64,000 nucleotides of DNA from Hymenoscyphus infarciens (Eukaryota; Ascomycota; Leotiomycetes; Helotiales; Helotiaceae), in contig LLCB01000070.1 of NCBI GenBank assembly GCA_001414345.1, positions 149,932-213,931 of the forward strand, given 5' to 3'. Shown piece after piece: positions 47,753-61,970 of the stretch. A program made the position numbers and the translations under genes. Numbering within the stretch: the first letter of the stretch is position 1; each line of letters begins with the position of its first letter. The notes under the pieces were generated by a model, which saw only the letters and a list, made by a program, of their open reading frames with translations, had not been told where the DNA came from and searched no databases.

Positions 47753-48960
47753 AAAGAAAGGGCCCCCTTTATTTCTGCTTAGCCCCCTTCTACCCCCTTC
47801 TACCCCCTTCTACCCCCTTCTACCCCCCTTACTCGCACCCCGCAAACTTGTCCCTCCCCACAAGCACTGCCAATTGCTTGCCAACGCTCATCCCTCCGCG
47901 CTCCAAGTTCTAGGCAAAGACATTCCCCAAATACCAAGACTTCTCATTCTTTTCCCGAGGTTTCAAGAGACTTTAGAGGATGAGGTGCCGTCGGTAGAGA
48001 TTTCGAGGTGGCGCTAGGCGGATACCTAGAGGCTACGGATAGATCATAGCAGTGCTGGAGTGGTGGCGCGTGAAACAATTGGGTTGTGCCAAATTCGCGC
48101 CCAGCAGTCTCACAGGTCGCTGCCATGGAAAATCATGGGTGGGTGCCAGAGCCTCTTCCTCTTTAGGTGGTCTTGGTATCTCTTGGTATTCGAAATTCTC
48201 CTTCTTCAGACATCAGGCTGTCCGTCGGAAACGCTGATACGCTGATACGCTGGGTTGTGGAGGATCTTTTTGAGGGGTGCCAAGATCAAGCGTGTTGAGG
48301 GGGTTGAGGTTCTTGACGAGCGCTATGATGTTGAGTTCTGTGGTTCTGTACGGACGAAGTACGGTTGAAGAGCTGATGGCTGATCAAATCCCCGGTTGAG
48401 AAGATATTGGTAATGAAGCGTCAAGTTTGTGCGTTTAATAGCTATGTTGCTTGAGACCATTACAGAGGTATATACTTTAGTAGAGATTTCCATTGTACAT
48501 CACTTCATAGACAAGATCCCAAGACTTGCTATCTAGAAGAAAGTCCAAAGTTCCAAGCTACTAATATTGCGAATCTGTTATATTACTAGCTTATTAGTCT
48601 ACGTAATATATAAGGTAACTATTACGCTAGAGAAACGATAATACAAAAGTTTATCTAAAATAACTACTAAATAGTATTATTTTAACTAATAGCGCGTATA
48701 TAGAACGGACCCTACGAATATCAGCCTAATCCATGGCCTAATATCACAAATCGTGACGAGTTACATCACGTGATCAACCGGCTCTTTTCTTTCCGCGATT
48801 TCCTAGCAGATTTCCAACTCGACAAGCATCTCAAGAAACACGATACTTATTTTACTTTTTACAATCTGTCTTTAGCTGAGTCGACATCAGAGACAAGGAC
48901 CAAACATTTGGCCCTTTATCTACCAAAAGAGGGATTATTGTCGAGCAAATCCATCCAATG
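47753..48960. other. Intergenic region with a short RIP relic
   Basis: A 10-bp tandem repeat (CCCCCTTCTA, about four copies) lies at 47786-47830. A short AT-rich, CpA-poor patch at about 48555-48720 looks like a decayed insertion. No gene is supported. The right part belongs to the upstream region of the sulfhydrylase gene. Confidence 0.45.
48765..48774. promoter_or_regulatory. TCACGTGA (Cbf1-type) palindrome
   Basis: ATCACGTGAT is a perfect palindrome containing the TCACGTG core used by the Cbf1/Met4 system in yeast MET promoters. It lies about 850 bp upstream of the O-acetylhomoserine sulfhydrylase ATG. A role in this fungus is inferred only. Confidence 0.35.
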
Positions 48961-48970
48961 ATGGCGCCAT
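48961..48970. promoter_or_regulatory. CYS3/MetR-type sulfur regulatory site
   Basis: ATGGCGCCAT is a perfect palindrome and an exact match to the consensus I recall for the bZIP sulfur regulators CYS3 (Neurospora) and MetR (Aspergillus), ATGGYRYCAT. The wider CAATG...CATTG flank is also nearly palindromic. It is 651 bp upstream of the sulfhydrylase start codon, a gene expected to be under sulfur control. Confidence 0.6.
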
Positions 48971-49620
48971 TGTTGAAAGAAATCAGCACTAATGCTGGTG
49001 GTGCCAATGGTTGAAGGTTGACCCCGCCATAGACCGAGGATGGACCCCGCAGCTACTATAATGAGGGGGAAAGCAAAGCTACCCCGAATCATCTTATACG
49101 CCATGCACTGTATAGTCTCTGGGGGTAGGAAGGCGATGCCCTCTCCCGCTCACTGTATTATTGGTTTCAACCAAGTACGTGTTCCTGTTGTGTAATGGCT
49201 GCGGCTTCGGCGACAATCAATTAGCAATGCCGTCAACACCAGATATGGGATGGTCGTCTGCCGCACCAGTTCCGCGCCGAAGACGGACATGGCATGTCCT
49301 CGTCCTTTTGTTGCCTTTGCGTTGCGCTGCAAAGCAAAGCAGACATTTTCTCTAGCGATGGCGTGCTCAAGGGCTTCAGCCACACGCGCTTGATTGCCTC
49401 TGGTGCTCAGGTGGGTGGGTGGTGCAGTGCAAGTAAGTGGTGGGTAGCACTTGCCCACTCAATTGTTCCAATTGTTACTCCACATTCGTCGAACTTCCTT
49501 CCTTCAGCTCACTTGCTCCCCATTCCCTCTCCATTTAAAGTTGTTGTGAATCCCTTCATTGGCATCAAGAAACGACCTTTTTCTCCCTTCCAATTCAATT
49601 TCTTCCTCTTCACCTCCATC

Positions 49621-51282
<1,662 letters not shown>

Positions 51283-51929
51283 TGGTGCAAATTTTGTTTC
51301 GCGGATGGAGCCGTGGACTGGCGGTTTTCGAGAGGGTTTTCTTGTGCGAGTGATTTTCGAGGGCTTTTGGCGAACCTTTGCTTCTTCTTTCTTTGTTATA
51401 CCTCTTTGCGGCGTGTTGACGTGAATATTTTCTCGGGGGCTGGTGTGGTTGCGGTTGCGAGTTCAAGGCGATGAGGGGGGTGGGGACTACAATAACAAAA
51501 TATGAGATATTTGAGGAAAGGTGGAAAGGGAAATGAAATGGAGATAAGAAATGAAGATATGAAACATTCTCTTCAAACCAACTTAAAAGATGGCATTTTT
51601 GAATCTCACTCTCCTAAAAACCAAAAAAAGAAAGGTAATTTAATATAAAAGTAACTTTTTCTTCTAATCTTTACTCATTATTTTACGACATTTGCGATAT
51701 TTGAAAAAGTGCGATATAGATATATAATATACTTGCATTGTTCTCTTCGTCACTTTTGTACATCGTTTGATATCTTCCGTCCAGTCTGAACCGAAATAGA
51801 TTTATCATTTTTTTAGACATGGCAACAGGTAATAAGAAAATCTGGAATAAAAATTTTAGAAGAATATTTTTGGAAAAAACGGTATTTCTACTATACGACG
51901 AAAAAAAGATTACGACGTGTGATAAGGGA
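51283..51929. other. 3' flank, then boundary to AT-rich block
   Basis: Probable 3' UTR of the sulfhydrylase gene. AT content rises from about 51600 and RIP-type sequence begins near 51900. No gene is seen. Confidence 0.4.
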
Positions 51930-52557
51930 ATTTTTTAGTTATTAGTATTTAACTCTATACTCGCGAGAGATTCTATAGAGAAGAAAGATTAAACTCTTTA
52001 AAAAAAAATAAGATAGAATAAGATAATATCATAGAACAAAGGTAGATCAGACAAAGGATTATCTAATAATCTCTACCTTTTAAGCGAGGAGTATAGTATT
52101 TAAAGCCTTATACTCTCCTCTATAGTTCTAGGGAATCAAGTATCTATTTTAACTTTACTTTACTTATCTTATACTCTTAATATAGCTTCTATAATCGCTA
52201 TAGTTATAAGCTCGGTTAATAGATAGGATACTGCTTCTACTATACTAGTTATATTCGCTTTATCTTCTTTTTATCTATTCTTCTTTTCTTTTTAAAAGTA
52301 CTACTTTTATAATAGTAAGCTTACTCTTAACTAAAAAAGCCCTCTTTACTAACTAAAACTTATAGCTTATATAATATAACCGCTTCTTTTATATTACTTA
52401 CTAAAAAAGAGTCTTATAATAGTATACCGTCCTATATAGCCGAGATAACATAGTATATACGTTGTTTTATATTATCTAATTTAGGAAGGTTACGTACGTC
52501 CGAGCTTTTAGACGTACTTCGTAGGTTCGGGCTTTTATATTAGCCGACGTATGTCGT

Positions 52558-55500
52558 TGTAACGGTATGCCGTTATCCTGGATAGCTGGGAGTACCTGCT
52601 ATATATAGGGTTTCAGTAGTTGTTGTCTTATATTATCTGTTTTAGGAAGGTTACGTAGGTTTAAGCTTTTATATTAGCTAAGGTTATTCGGTTTTAGACC
52701 CTTTTATATAGTCTAAACCTCTTATATATAGTAGCCTACTCTCCTAGAGTTAGAAAAGGCCAGTTTAGCCTTTTCTTTCGTATTAGAGCTTAGTATCTAT
52801 ATACGTTATTCTGCTATATATACTCCTATATACCTCTACTATAGTTATATATATTTCGTACTATTATATAAAAAGGTTAAACTCTTCTTTACTAGTAATA
52901 GCTTTAATAATATCTCCTTTAAGCTTATTACTACTCTTTGTTTAGAAGTTGATTTAGCCTTAATTTAGAATATTATAATAGTATTCTTAAATAGCCGAGT
53001 AATTAGAGACTACTTAGATAGCTAGTAATACTAGGGTTTAGTATCTATATAGATAGCTAGTAAAAATCGTATTATAGATATATTAAGAGATTAGAATATA
53101 CTAAGTATTCCTAAGAATCCTAATAACCCTAAGATTAGTAAATAAGTCGACTTTATAGTTATTATAAAGGCTTCTAAACCTAACCTTACTCCCTCTCCCT
53201 CTAAATCGACATCTTTGAAATATTAGACTTAGTTCTACTATAAGGCGTTAAATAACCTTTTAGGGCTACCTCTCTCCTTTTTAAAAGACTCTCTAAACCC
53301 TCTTTAACCTATAACTATACGCTAAAACAATAAGGGCTTTCGCTTTTAAAGATAACCTTCTTAAATTTAGACGATATATAGATAATAGGCGGATAAGATA
53401 GAGGTAAAAGATATATAAAGAATAAAACGATTAGTTAGAGAGATAGAGGATAAAATTATAAGCGAACTTTGAAGTTAATAAAAACACTCCGCCTCTAAAC
53501 TTTTACTAATCTAACTCTTATTCGACCCTCCTTTACTTTTAAGCTCTAATTTAGACCTTTTTTGCTTAAGAGACATAGCTAGCTCTAATACCTTCTAACT
53601 TACTCGATATAGTACTAAAGCCTCTTTAAATACTCTCCGACCTTAACGAAAAAGTAAGATAACTATTCTATATAAATGCCGCCTACTATAGTTTACCTCT
53701 AATATATAAAGCCCTTATCTAAGGTACGATAACTAAACTAGCTAGGAACTACCTAGAGCCTAGATACGAGTTAGAATCGGTTTAGAATACTTTCTAAGAT
53801 TAAAAAGAGATAGTTACTCTTTTTAGATACTTACTTTTTAACTAGTTATAAGATAGAGGATACTTAGAACGCTTTTAGATCCTTATAAATAGATAATAAA
53901 GATAGTCGAATTTAGTTCTACTATGTAGTATTAAGTAATAACCCCTTCTAAGGATACTACTCCCCTTTTTAAAAGACACTCCTCTAAACTCCTTCTAAAT
54001 TATACCTATATACTAAGATTTAGAAGATCTTAAAGAAATAATAATAGTTAAAGAGATTAGTAGGACTTCTTAAATATAGACTAGATATAGTTAGTTATAT
54101 AAGCTTTTAGAAGTAGAAAATTAAGAAATAAAGGATTAGCTAGCTAAGCTAGAAAAGAGAGTAAGTAAACTTATAATTTAAAGTTAATAAATTACTTTAT
54201 TTCTAAACCCTCTCTAATCTAACCCTCTCCTGCTTCTAAGCTTAAATTTATACCTCTTTTAGTTATAAGTAGCTACCTCTAATACTTTTCTACTACTTCT
54301 CAACCCTTGAATTAGATATAAATTAGTTAAAATACGCTTTCTATTAGAATAAAACTTAGAAGCGAGCTCTTAGCTAAGTTATTACTATTAATCCTAACTA
54401 AATATTATCCGACTCTACTCTAAACTTCTATTAAACTAAAAGACTATAACTATAGTTATAGACTAAGTCCTCGCTAGTATAAAGGTTAAAAGAGATAGAA
54501 GTAGAATTAAGAATAAGATTATACTAAAGAAACGTTTACTTTTTAAGTATAGCTATACTTAGAGAGAATAGTAATAGTTCTTTTATATATAGGATAAGAT
54601 TATACCTTAGCTCTAAAACGTATCTACTATATTTAAGAGATACTAGAATTATAACTTTACTAAGTTAGTAAATAATCTTTTAGTCTTAGATAAAGAGAGA
54701 TACTAAAACGCTAAGTTAACTACTAATAAAACAACTACGCTTATTGATATTAGCATTTTTAGTTTAAAAACACTCTTCTCTTCTTATCCGATTTAGCTCT
54801 AAACTCTCTATAATTTAATAGTAACTCTTTTTTTAAAATTAGAAGATAATAATTAAGTTCTTAAATACTTTAAAGGGAACGAGGCAGCCTATAGGCCTAA
54901 GTAATACAGTTTCTATAATAGTACTAATAAATGTTATATCTAAAACTATACCTCTTTTTTGTTATTCTAAACTTTGGACAGCATTTTTTAATATTTAGTA
55001 ATAACTCTTTTAACTAGCTAAAACCTCTCCTTCTGTTGTTTTAAACTTTAGACAGTATTTTTAACTTTAGTAATAACTTCGCTTTTAACTAGTTAAAACT
55101 ACCTCTCTTCTTATTATTCTAAACGTTAAATAATAATTTCAACTTTAATAACTTTAGTATTAAGTTTATTTAACTAGCTAAAACTACCTCTTTTATTATC
55201 TTAAACTTTAGACAACGAAACTTTAATAACCTTTAATAATAACTTCGTCTTTAACTAGTTAGAACTACTTCTTTTATTATCTTAAATATTAGATAATAAT
55301 TTTAACTTTAACATTTAGTAATAACTTCGTTTTTAACTAGCTAAACTCTTACTAACTCTAGTAAGGAGTCTTCCTTATATTCTTTCTCTCTTTCTTACTT
55401 TCTTTTTACTTCTAGCTAGGCTAGAAGTCCTTTTTTTATTTAAACTTTTTAAATTAGATATGAATTAGTATACTCTTAAAAGGATAGTAACCTCTTAGCT

Positions 55501-56340
55501 AAGTTATTACTATCTACGATATTATTGACTTTTCGGTTTCGACTTTACTTTGAACTTTTTTAGAACCTATACTCTTTTTTTATTCGAATTCGAATCTAAT
55601 ATAAATTGATACGTTTTCGAAGTAAGCTTTTAACTAAGTTATTACTACCTCTTAACCGAACGACTTCCGACTCTATACTGAATTCGACTTTGACTCTATT
55701 TTAAATTTTTGAACTTTTTAAACTTTTTAAACTTTTTAAACTTTTTGAACTTTAAACTTTGAACTTTCTCTGACCTACTAGTAGGATTAGACTATACTCT
55801 TTTAGTAGACGCGAATACTTGTTTTAATATTAAAGGATTAGAAACGAAGTCTCTTTGTAAGTATTTATAAAGTCGATTTGGAACTAATATCTTACTTATA
55901 ATAATTTTAATAGATAAAGTATCTATAAACTCGAGTTAGCTACGATTTAGACCCTAACTAACTTACGATAATATAATAATATAATACTTATACTATTCTG
56001 ATTTAGCTCTAAACGATAAGAGAGAGAGATATAATAGTATACTATTATCCTAGATAGCTAGGAGTACCTACTATATATAGGGTTTCAGTAGTTATTATCT
56101 TATATTATCTATTTTAGGAAGGTTATATAGGTTTAAGCTTTTATATTAGCTAAGGTTATTCGGTTTCAGACTCTTTTATATAGTCCGAACCTCTTATATA
56201 TAGTAGCCTACTCTTCTAGAGTTAGAAAAGGCTAGTTTAGCCTTTTCTTCCGTATTAGAGCCTAGTATCTATATACGTCATTCTGCTATACGCACTCCTA
56301 TATACCTCTACTATAGTTGTGTATATTTCGTACTATTATA
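52558..56340 (+). mobile_element. Family-A LTR element nested in a 5' LTR
   Basis: LTRs 52558-52868 and 56030-56340 are both 311 bp and start TGTAACGG or its RIP form. The perfect 5-bp target duplication GTCGT lies at 52553-52557 and 56341-56345. The purine tract AGAGAGAGA precedes the 3' LTR. The 3.16-kb interior is strongly RIP-mutated. It has duplicated sections (for example around 53215 and 53915) and no recognisable polymerase domains. Length is 3,783 bp. Confidence 0.88.
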
Positions 56341-57921
56341 GTCGTTGTTCGGTTTCGTATCTCTTTTATATTATCTAAAACCTCTTATATATAGTAGTCT
56401 ACTCCTAGAGTTAGAAAAGGCTAGTTTAGCCTTTTCTTCTATATTAGTACCTAGTATCTATATATGTTATTCTATTATACGTACTCCTATATACCTCTAC
56501 TATAGTTATATATATTTCGTACTATTATATAAAAAGGCTAAACTCTTCTTCGCCGGTGATAGCCTTAATAATATCTCTTTTTAAGCTTATTATTACTCTT
56601 TATTTAGAAGTTGATTTAGCCTCGATTTAGAATATTATAGTAGTATTCTTAAATAGCTAGGTAATTAGAGACCACCTAGACAGCTAGTAACACTAGGGTT
56701 TAGTGTCTATATAGACAGCTAGTAAAAATCGTGTTATAGACACGTTAAGGAAAGCGGGATATACTAAGTGTTCTTGAGGCTTCTAATAACCCTAGATTCG
56801 GTGAGATAGTCATCGTAAAGGCTTCCGAATCTGATCTAACCCCCCCTCCCCCAAATCGACATCATGTCGACTGTTCCGCCACGAGGCGTTAAACCCCCTT
56901 CTAGGGCCACCCCCTTTTCAAAAGACCCTCCGAACCCTCTCCGAACCGCAACCGCACACCGAAACAACAAGGGCTTAGCCTCTAAAGAAACAACCTTCCC
57001 AAATTCGGACGATATACGGATAATACATAGACGAGATGGCGGCATAAAAACAAAGGATAAAACGATCGGTTAGCCGAGAGATAGAGGATAAAATTACAAG
57101 CGAACTTCGAAGTTAACAACTAAATCCCACCTCCGAACTCTCACCGATCCGACCCTCATTCGAACCCTCCTTTGCTTTTAAAAGCCCCAATTCAGACCTC
57201 TTTCGCTTAAGGGACACCGCTGCCCCTGATGCCTTCCCACCACTTCCCTCGAATCGGATACGAATCGGTCGAAATACGCTTTCTATTAGAACCAAAGAAG
57301 TGAGCTCTTAGCTGAGTTATCGCTGTCAATCCCGACCGAACATCATCCGACTCTAAACTTTTCCTTCGAAAATACCTCTACCAGCGAACATTCAAAAGAC
57401 TACGGTTACGGACCGAGTCCCAGCCGCCGGTACAAAGGTTATGAAAGAGATGGAAGTAGAATTAAGAAGAAGATTACGCTGAAGAAACGTTCGCTTTTCG
57501 AGTACGGCTATACTCGGAGAGAATAGCAACGGTTCTTTTATATATGGGACAAAGACAAGATTACACCTTAGCTCTAAAACGCGTCTGCTGCTCTTAAGAG
57601 ACGCTGGAATTACAACTTTACTAAAATAGTGAACGATCTTTTAGCTATAGATAAGAAGAGACACCGAAACGCTGAGTTAACCGCCAACGAAACGACCAAG
57701 CCTGTCGATATTAGCACTTCGGTTCAGAATACCCCTCTATCTAGCTCCGAACTCCCTACAATCCGATAGCAACTCTTTTTTCGAAATCGGAAGATGATTA
57801 CGAATAAGCCCTTAAGTACCTCGATTCAGACTAGAATTGCTGAAGGGAACGAGGCGGCCTACGGGCCTGAGCAACACAGTTCATACGACAGTACCGATAA
57901 ATGTCGTACCTGAAACTAGTC

Positions 57922-58460
57922 CTTTTATTGTCCTGAACGTCGGATAACAATTTCAACTTTGACAACTTCGGCATCAAGTTCATTTGACCAGCCGAACCAC
58001 CCCTTTTGTTATCCGGAACTTCGGACAGCATTTTTAACTTCGGCAACAACGCTTTTGACCAGCCGAAACTATCCCTTTTATTGTCCTCGGATACTCGGAT
58101 AATACGACAACTTAGGCATTAAGTTCATTTGACCAGCCGAAACTCCTCCTTTTGTTGTCTCGAACTTCGGATAGCATTTTTAACATTCGGCAACAAACTT
58201 CGCCTTTGACCAGCCGAAACTGCCCCTCTTATTGTCCTAGACTTCGGACAACAATTTCAAACTTTGATAACATTCAGCAACAACTCTTTTGTTTTAACTA
58301 GCCGAAACCACCCCTTTTATTATCCCCAGATACTCGGACAATTCGACAAACTTCGGCAACAACTTCGCCTTTGACCACCCGAAACTACCCCTTTTGTTGT
58401 CCGGATACTCGGACAGCGTTTTCAACATTCGGCAACAAACTCTTTTAACCAGCCGAAACG
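57922..58460. repeat. Minisatellite inside an LTR element
   Basis: About seven tandem units of 70-85 bp each contain a CCAGCCGAAAC word, a C-rich step, CTTTTRTTGTCC, an ACTTCGGA(C/T)A word and a TTCGGCAACAA word. Mutated versions of the same array occur at about 54950-55340, 13620-13740 and, reversed, 1860-2150. The array is therefore a constant feature of this element family. Confidence 0.8.
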
Positions 58461-61400
58461 CCAACAACTCTAATAAGAGTCTTACAGTCTTTCTCTTTTT
58501 CTTACTTTCTTTCACTTCTAGCTGAGCCAGAAGTCCTTTTTTTATTTTGAACTTTCGAATCGGATACGAATCGAATCGGTACACTCTCGAAAGGATAGTG
58601 ACCTCTTAGCTAAGTTATCACTATCATCTACGACATTATCGACTTTTCGTTTCCGACTTCACTCTAAGTCCCCGCCGACCTCAGTTCAGACGAACTTACA
58701 CTCTTTTTATTCGAATTCGAATCAGATGCGAATCAGTACGCTCTCGAAGTAAGCTCTTAACTAAGTTATCACTGCCTCTCAACCGAACGACCTCCGACTC
58801 TACTCTAAACTTTTTCAGACCTACACTCTTTTTTTTTAAAATTCTTCGAATCGGATGCGAATCGGTACACCCTCGAAGTGAACTCTTAGCTAAGACATCA
58901 CTATCACCTACAACGTTACCTCTTAATGTTCGCTTCCGACTCTACTCTGAATTCACCTTCGAGTTTTGAATTTTTATTCTGAACTTTTTCAGACCTACAC
59001 TCTTTTAGCAATTCGAACCGGATACGAATCGGTTGAAATACGCTCTCCATTAGGACGAAACTTAGAAGTAAGCTCTTAATTGAGTTATCGCTGTTAATCT
59101 CGACCGAACACTATCCGATTCTACTCTGAACTTTTAAACTTTTTGAACTTTTGAACTTTGAACTTTGAACTTTCTCCGACCTGCTAGACGGATCGGACTA
59201 CACTCTTTTAGCGAACGTGAATGCTTACTTTGATATTAAAGGATTAGAAACGAAGTCTCTTTTGCAAGCATCTACGAATTAGGTCGGTTACGGTTACGAT
59301 TCAGACCCAAAACCGACATCTCGACATCTCGCTTCGCTTACAACAAATCTCGATAAAAACAAAGCATCTACGAACTCGGGTCAGCTACGATTCAGACCCT
59401 AATTAACCTTCTCGCTTATAACAAAATCAACAAATATAACATTATAACACTTACACTATCTCGATTCGACCCTAAACGACAAGAGATAGAAGACTCGGGA
59501 CAAGTCTTTTTCAAGAGAGGGGGATATAACAGCATGCTATCCTATATAGCCGAGATGACATAGCATATGCCGTATATATAAGGTTTCAGTAGTTGTTGTT
59601 TTATATTGTCTAATTTAGGAAGGTTACGTACGTCCGGGCTTTCAGACGTACTTCGTAGGTTCGGGCTTTTGTATTAGCCGACGTATGTCGTTGTTCGGTT
59701 TCGTACCCCTTTTGTATTATCCGAAACCTCTTATATATAGCAGCCTACTCCTAGAGTTAGAAAAGGCTAGTTTAGCCTTTTCTTCTATATTAGTGCCTAG
59801 TATCTACATACGTCATTCTACTATACGCACTCTCATATGCCTCTACTATAGTTGTATATATTTCGTACTATTACAAGTCTAGGAATACTTTAATCTAAAT
59901 AGCTTTAATACTAAAAACGCTGATAAGCTTAAAAGACCTTATCTTATAATTAAATAAGTTATACTTAATAAGAATATAAGACTTAAAAAAGCCTAGATTA
60001 TAGTAAATAAAGCCTAAGATATACTTTTAGTAGCTTAATATATAAGAAGAGATTAACTAGAATAATCTCTCTTAGTAATAGCTAATAATATTAAAGAGGA
60101 CTTTAACGATAATAAGCTTTATACTATATAAAATAAGATATATAAAGTTAGCTCTTAAATAGAGAGTATTATAGATAAGTCTATACTCTTAGAAGCCTAA
60201 TTCTTACTTAGATATACTAGGAAATTCGCTTTTTAAAACCTAATTTAAAAGCTTAAAAGTAACCTAGTACTAATATTAGAAAGCATAAAAGATATAATAT
60301 ATATAGAATACTAGAATACGCTTACTTAAACTAAATTAAGGTCTATAAACTCTAATTATTAGTTCTCTAATAAGAAACGCTATTATAACTAGGTAAAAAA
60401 TTTTTAACTCTTAGAGATTAAGAGTCTACTTATAGTAAAAGACTTCTTAGATATAGTTTACTAAATTACTCTTATCTAAGTAATAAGTTAAAAGATATAG
60501 TTAATTAAAAATATAGAGCTTAGAAAGGGAGTTATATTACTTAATAATCTTACTAAAATGTTTTTAGGAATTCTATATAAATATCTTATATTAAAGACTA
60601 GTAGGAAGGCTAGTAGAATGTTCTCTATCCTTAGAGGTAGAAGTAATAACCTATCTAATTCCTAGAATAGAGCTTAAAATAAAGGTTCTAATAATAAGAA
60701 ATATCTATATAAGAATAGTTAAGAACACTTTTAGAAACCTATTAACTACTAAACCTTAGAATTCGTACTTACTAGAAAGTATAATCCTACTCTTAATAAT
60801 CCTCTAGATAATAAAGAGTTAAAAGAGATTATATAATACTTAGAAGTCTCTTTCTAGATAGACCTTTAAAAGAAACTAATTAAAAAGTTCTCTATAATAT
60901 AATCTAAGTTTAGAAAGAGATCTATAGACTCTACTAGTAGTACTTAGAGATTATTAAAATACCTTATTAAGAATATAAGTACTATAATCTTATCTTTAGA
61001 GCTTTTAACTAATCTAGGAAGAATAAACTAAGTCTTAAAACTAGGAATCTACGCTTTCTTAGCTAAATATACTAGATATTTTCTTCTAGATTTAGTACTC
61101 TTTAATAATTATAAAGTAGTCTATCTTATTAATAGTAAGGATATGCTCGTCTTAATAACCTTTAAGCGCTCTAATAATATAATAGAATTAGGAATAACTA
61201 GTATTCTAATTAGTAGAATAGGAATAAGAGTTATAAAGAACGTTCTTAAGAGTAAGAGAGGAAGTAATACTATAGATCTAACGCTTACTAATATTACTAT
61301 TATTAAGAGTTTTTATTTTAATATTATCTTAGAAGTATAGATTAAGAAATCTAGAATATAGTATAATAGATATAACTATTTACTACGCTTTAGACTTATA

Positions 61401-61554
61401 AAGAATAGTATAGTTATTAAATCTTTAATTTATATAGTAAACTTAGTCTTATTTAAATATAACCTTATTAATAACTATACTAAGCTTTAAAACCTCTAAG
61501 CTATATTTACTTTAATATATCTACTACTCTTTAAAAAGATTAATAAATAATAAT

Positions 61555-61645
61555 TAGACTTTTACTTAATTATATAAATAGTTACTCTCTTTACTTACTT
61601 TACTTAATAAATCCTAAATATATAAATCTCTAAAGCTAACTAGTA
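61555..61645. repeat. Third copy of a long-TIR terminus
   Basis: Nearly identical to 6412-6510 (right terminus of the 5335-6510 element), ending CTAAAGCTAACTAGTA. It abuts the Copia relic, so an unrelated DNA element was inserted or recombined there. Confidence 0.6.
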
Positions 61646-61851
61646 GAGTAGTAGAAGAGGTAAGAGAAGATAACTAAGAATTAAATTTGAAATCTTTATA
61701 GAAGAGTTAAGAGCTAAGATAATCTAGTCGTATATAGCTGAAATTTCCTAGTTAGTAGCTTACCTACAGAGAAAAAAGGTTCAAATGAGCAAGCCACTTT
61801 TGGAAGTAGAGGCCTCCTATTTTCAGTATAATAGAATAAAAAAATTCAAAA

Positions 61852-61970
61852 ACATACAACAGCAGGTATTCGCTGGTGGTCACCCACCCAACTACTAATC
61901 TGCCGATCTGAGGCTTGTGTATGGCAGAGCGGACGGGATGCCCAATTCTCCTCAGTCTATGGTCGTATGT
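61852..61970 (-). rRNA. 5S ribosomal RNA gene, divergent type
   Basis: 119 nt on the minus strand starts ACATACGACCATAG and ends GCTGTTGTATGT, whose ends pair as helix I. The 3' half (GATTAGTAGTTGGGTGGGTG then ACCACCAGCGAAT) matches fungal 5S, including the internal control region. The helix II arms differ from the usual fungal 5S I recall (GGGTGTGG...CCACACGCC). Here they are GACTGAGG...CCTCAGATC, which keeps six pairs, one bulge and two pairs. Pol III-type T runs follow (61851-61848 and 61844-61838). It stands alone, as 5S genes do in many filamentous ascomycetes. Confidence 0.9.

Larger units (their letters stand above)
52415..59875 (+). mobile_element. Family-A LTR element, outer member of nest
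   Basis: The 5' LTR is split, 52415-52557 plus 56346-56529, and the 3' LTR is 59525-59875 (351 bp, ending TTACA). A perfect target duplication AGTCT lies at 52410-52414 and 59876-59880. The interior (56530-59524) begins with a short Gag-like frame at 56864-57073 (MSTVPPRGVKPPSRA). It carries about seven 70-85 bp tandem units at 57922-58460 and repeated GAGCTCTTAGCTAAG-type blocks. No reverse transcriptase or integrase is seen. The right portion retains many CpA sites, unlike its left LTR. Confidence 0.85.
51930..61550 (+). mobile_element. Ty1/Copia relic, split by nested elements
   Basis: The left part is 51930-52414 and the right part is 59876-61550. They are separated by a whole LTR element whose target duplication (AGTCT) proves they were once joined. 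On the right, plus-strand bases about 61080-61440 read as a gag-pre-integrase segment: RSNNIIELGITSILISRIG, then LTLTNITIIKSFYFNIILEV. This matches the fungal Copia pattern (index GTRVIxNxL, LxLxNVxxVxxFHxNIxSE). CAG and CAA codons have become stops. The 3' end is lost against another element's terminus at 61555. The left boundary is a guess from a TGTGATAAGGGA word. Confidence 0.6.

Noticed and set aside
57831..58584. Minus-strand frames with repeated PDNKRG motifs as a host gene
   Set aside because: They lie wholly inside an LTR element and arise from its minisatellite, so they are treated as part of the transposon.
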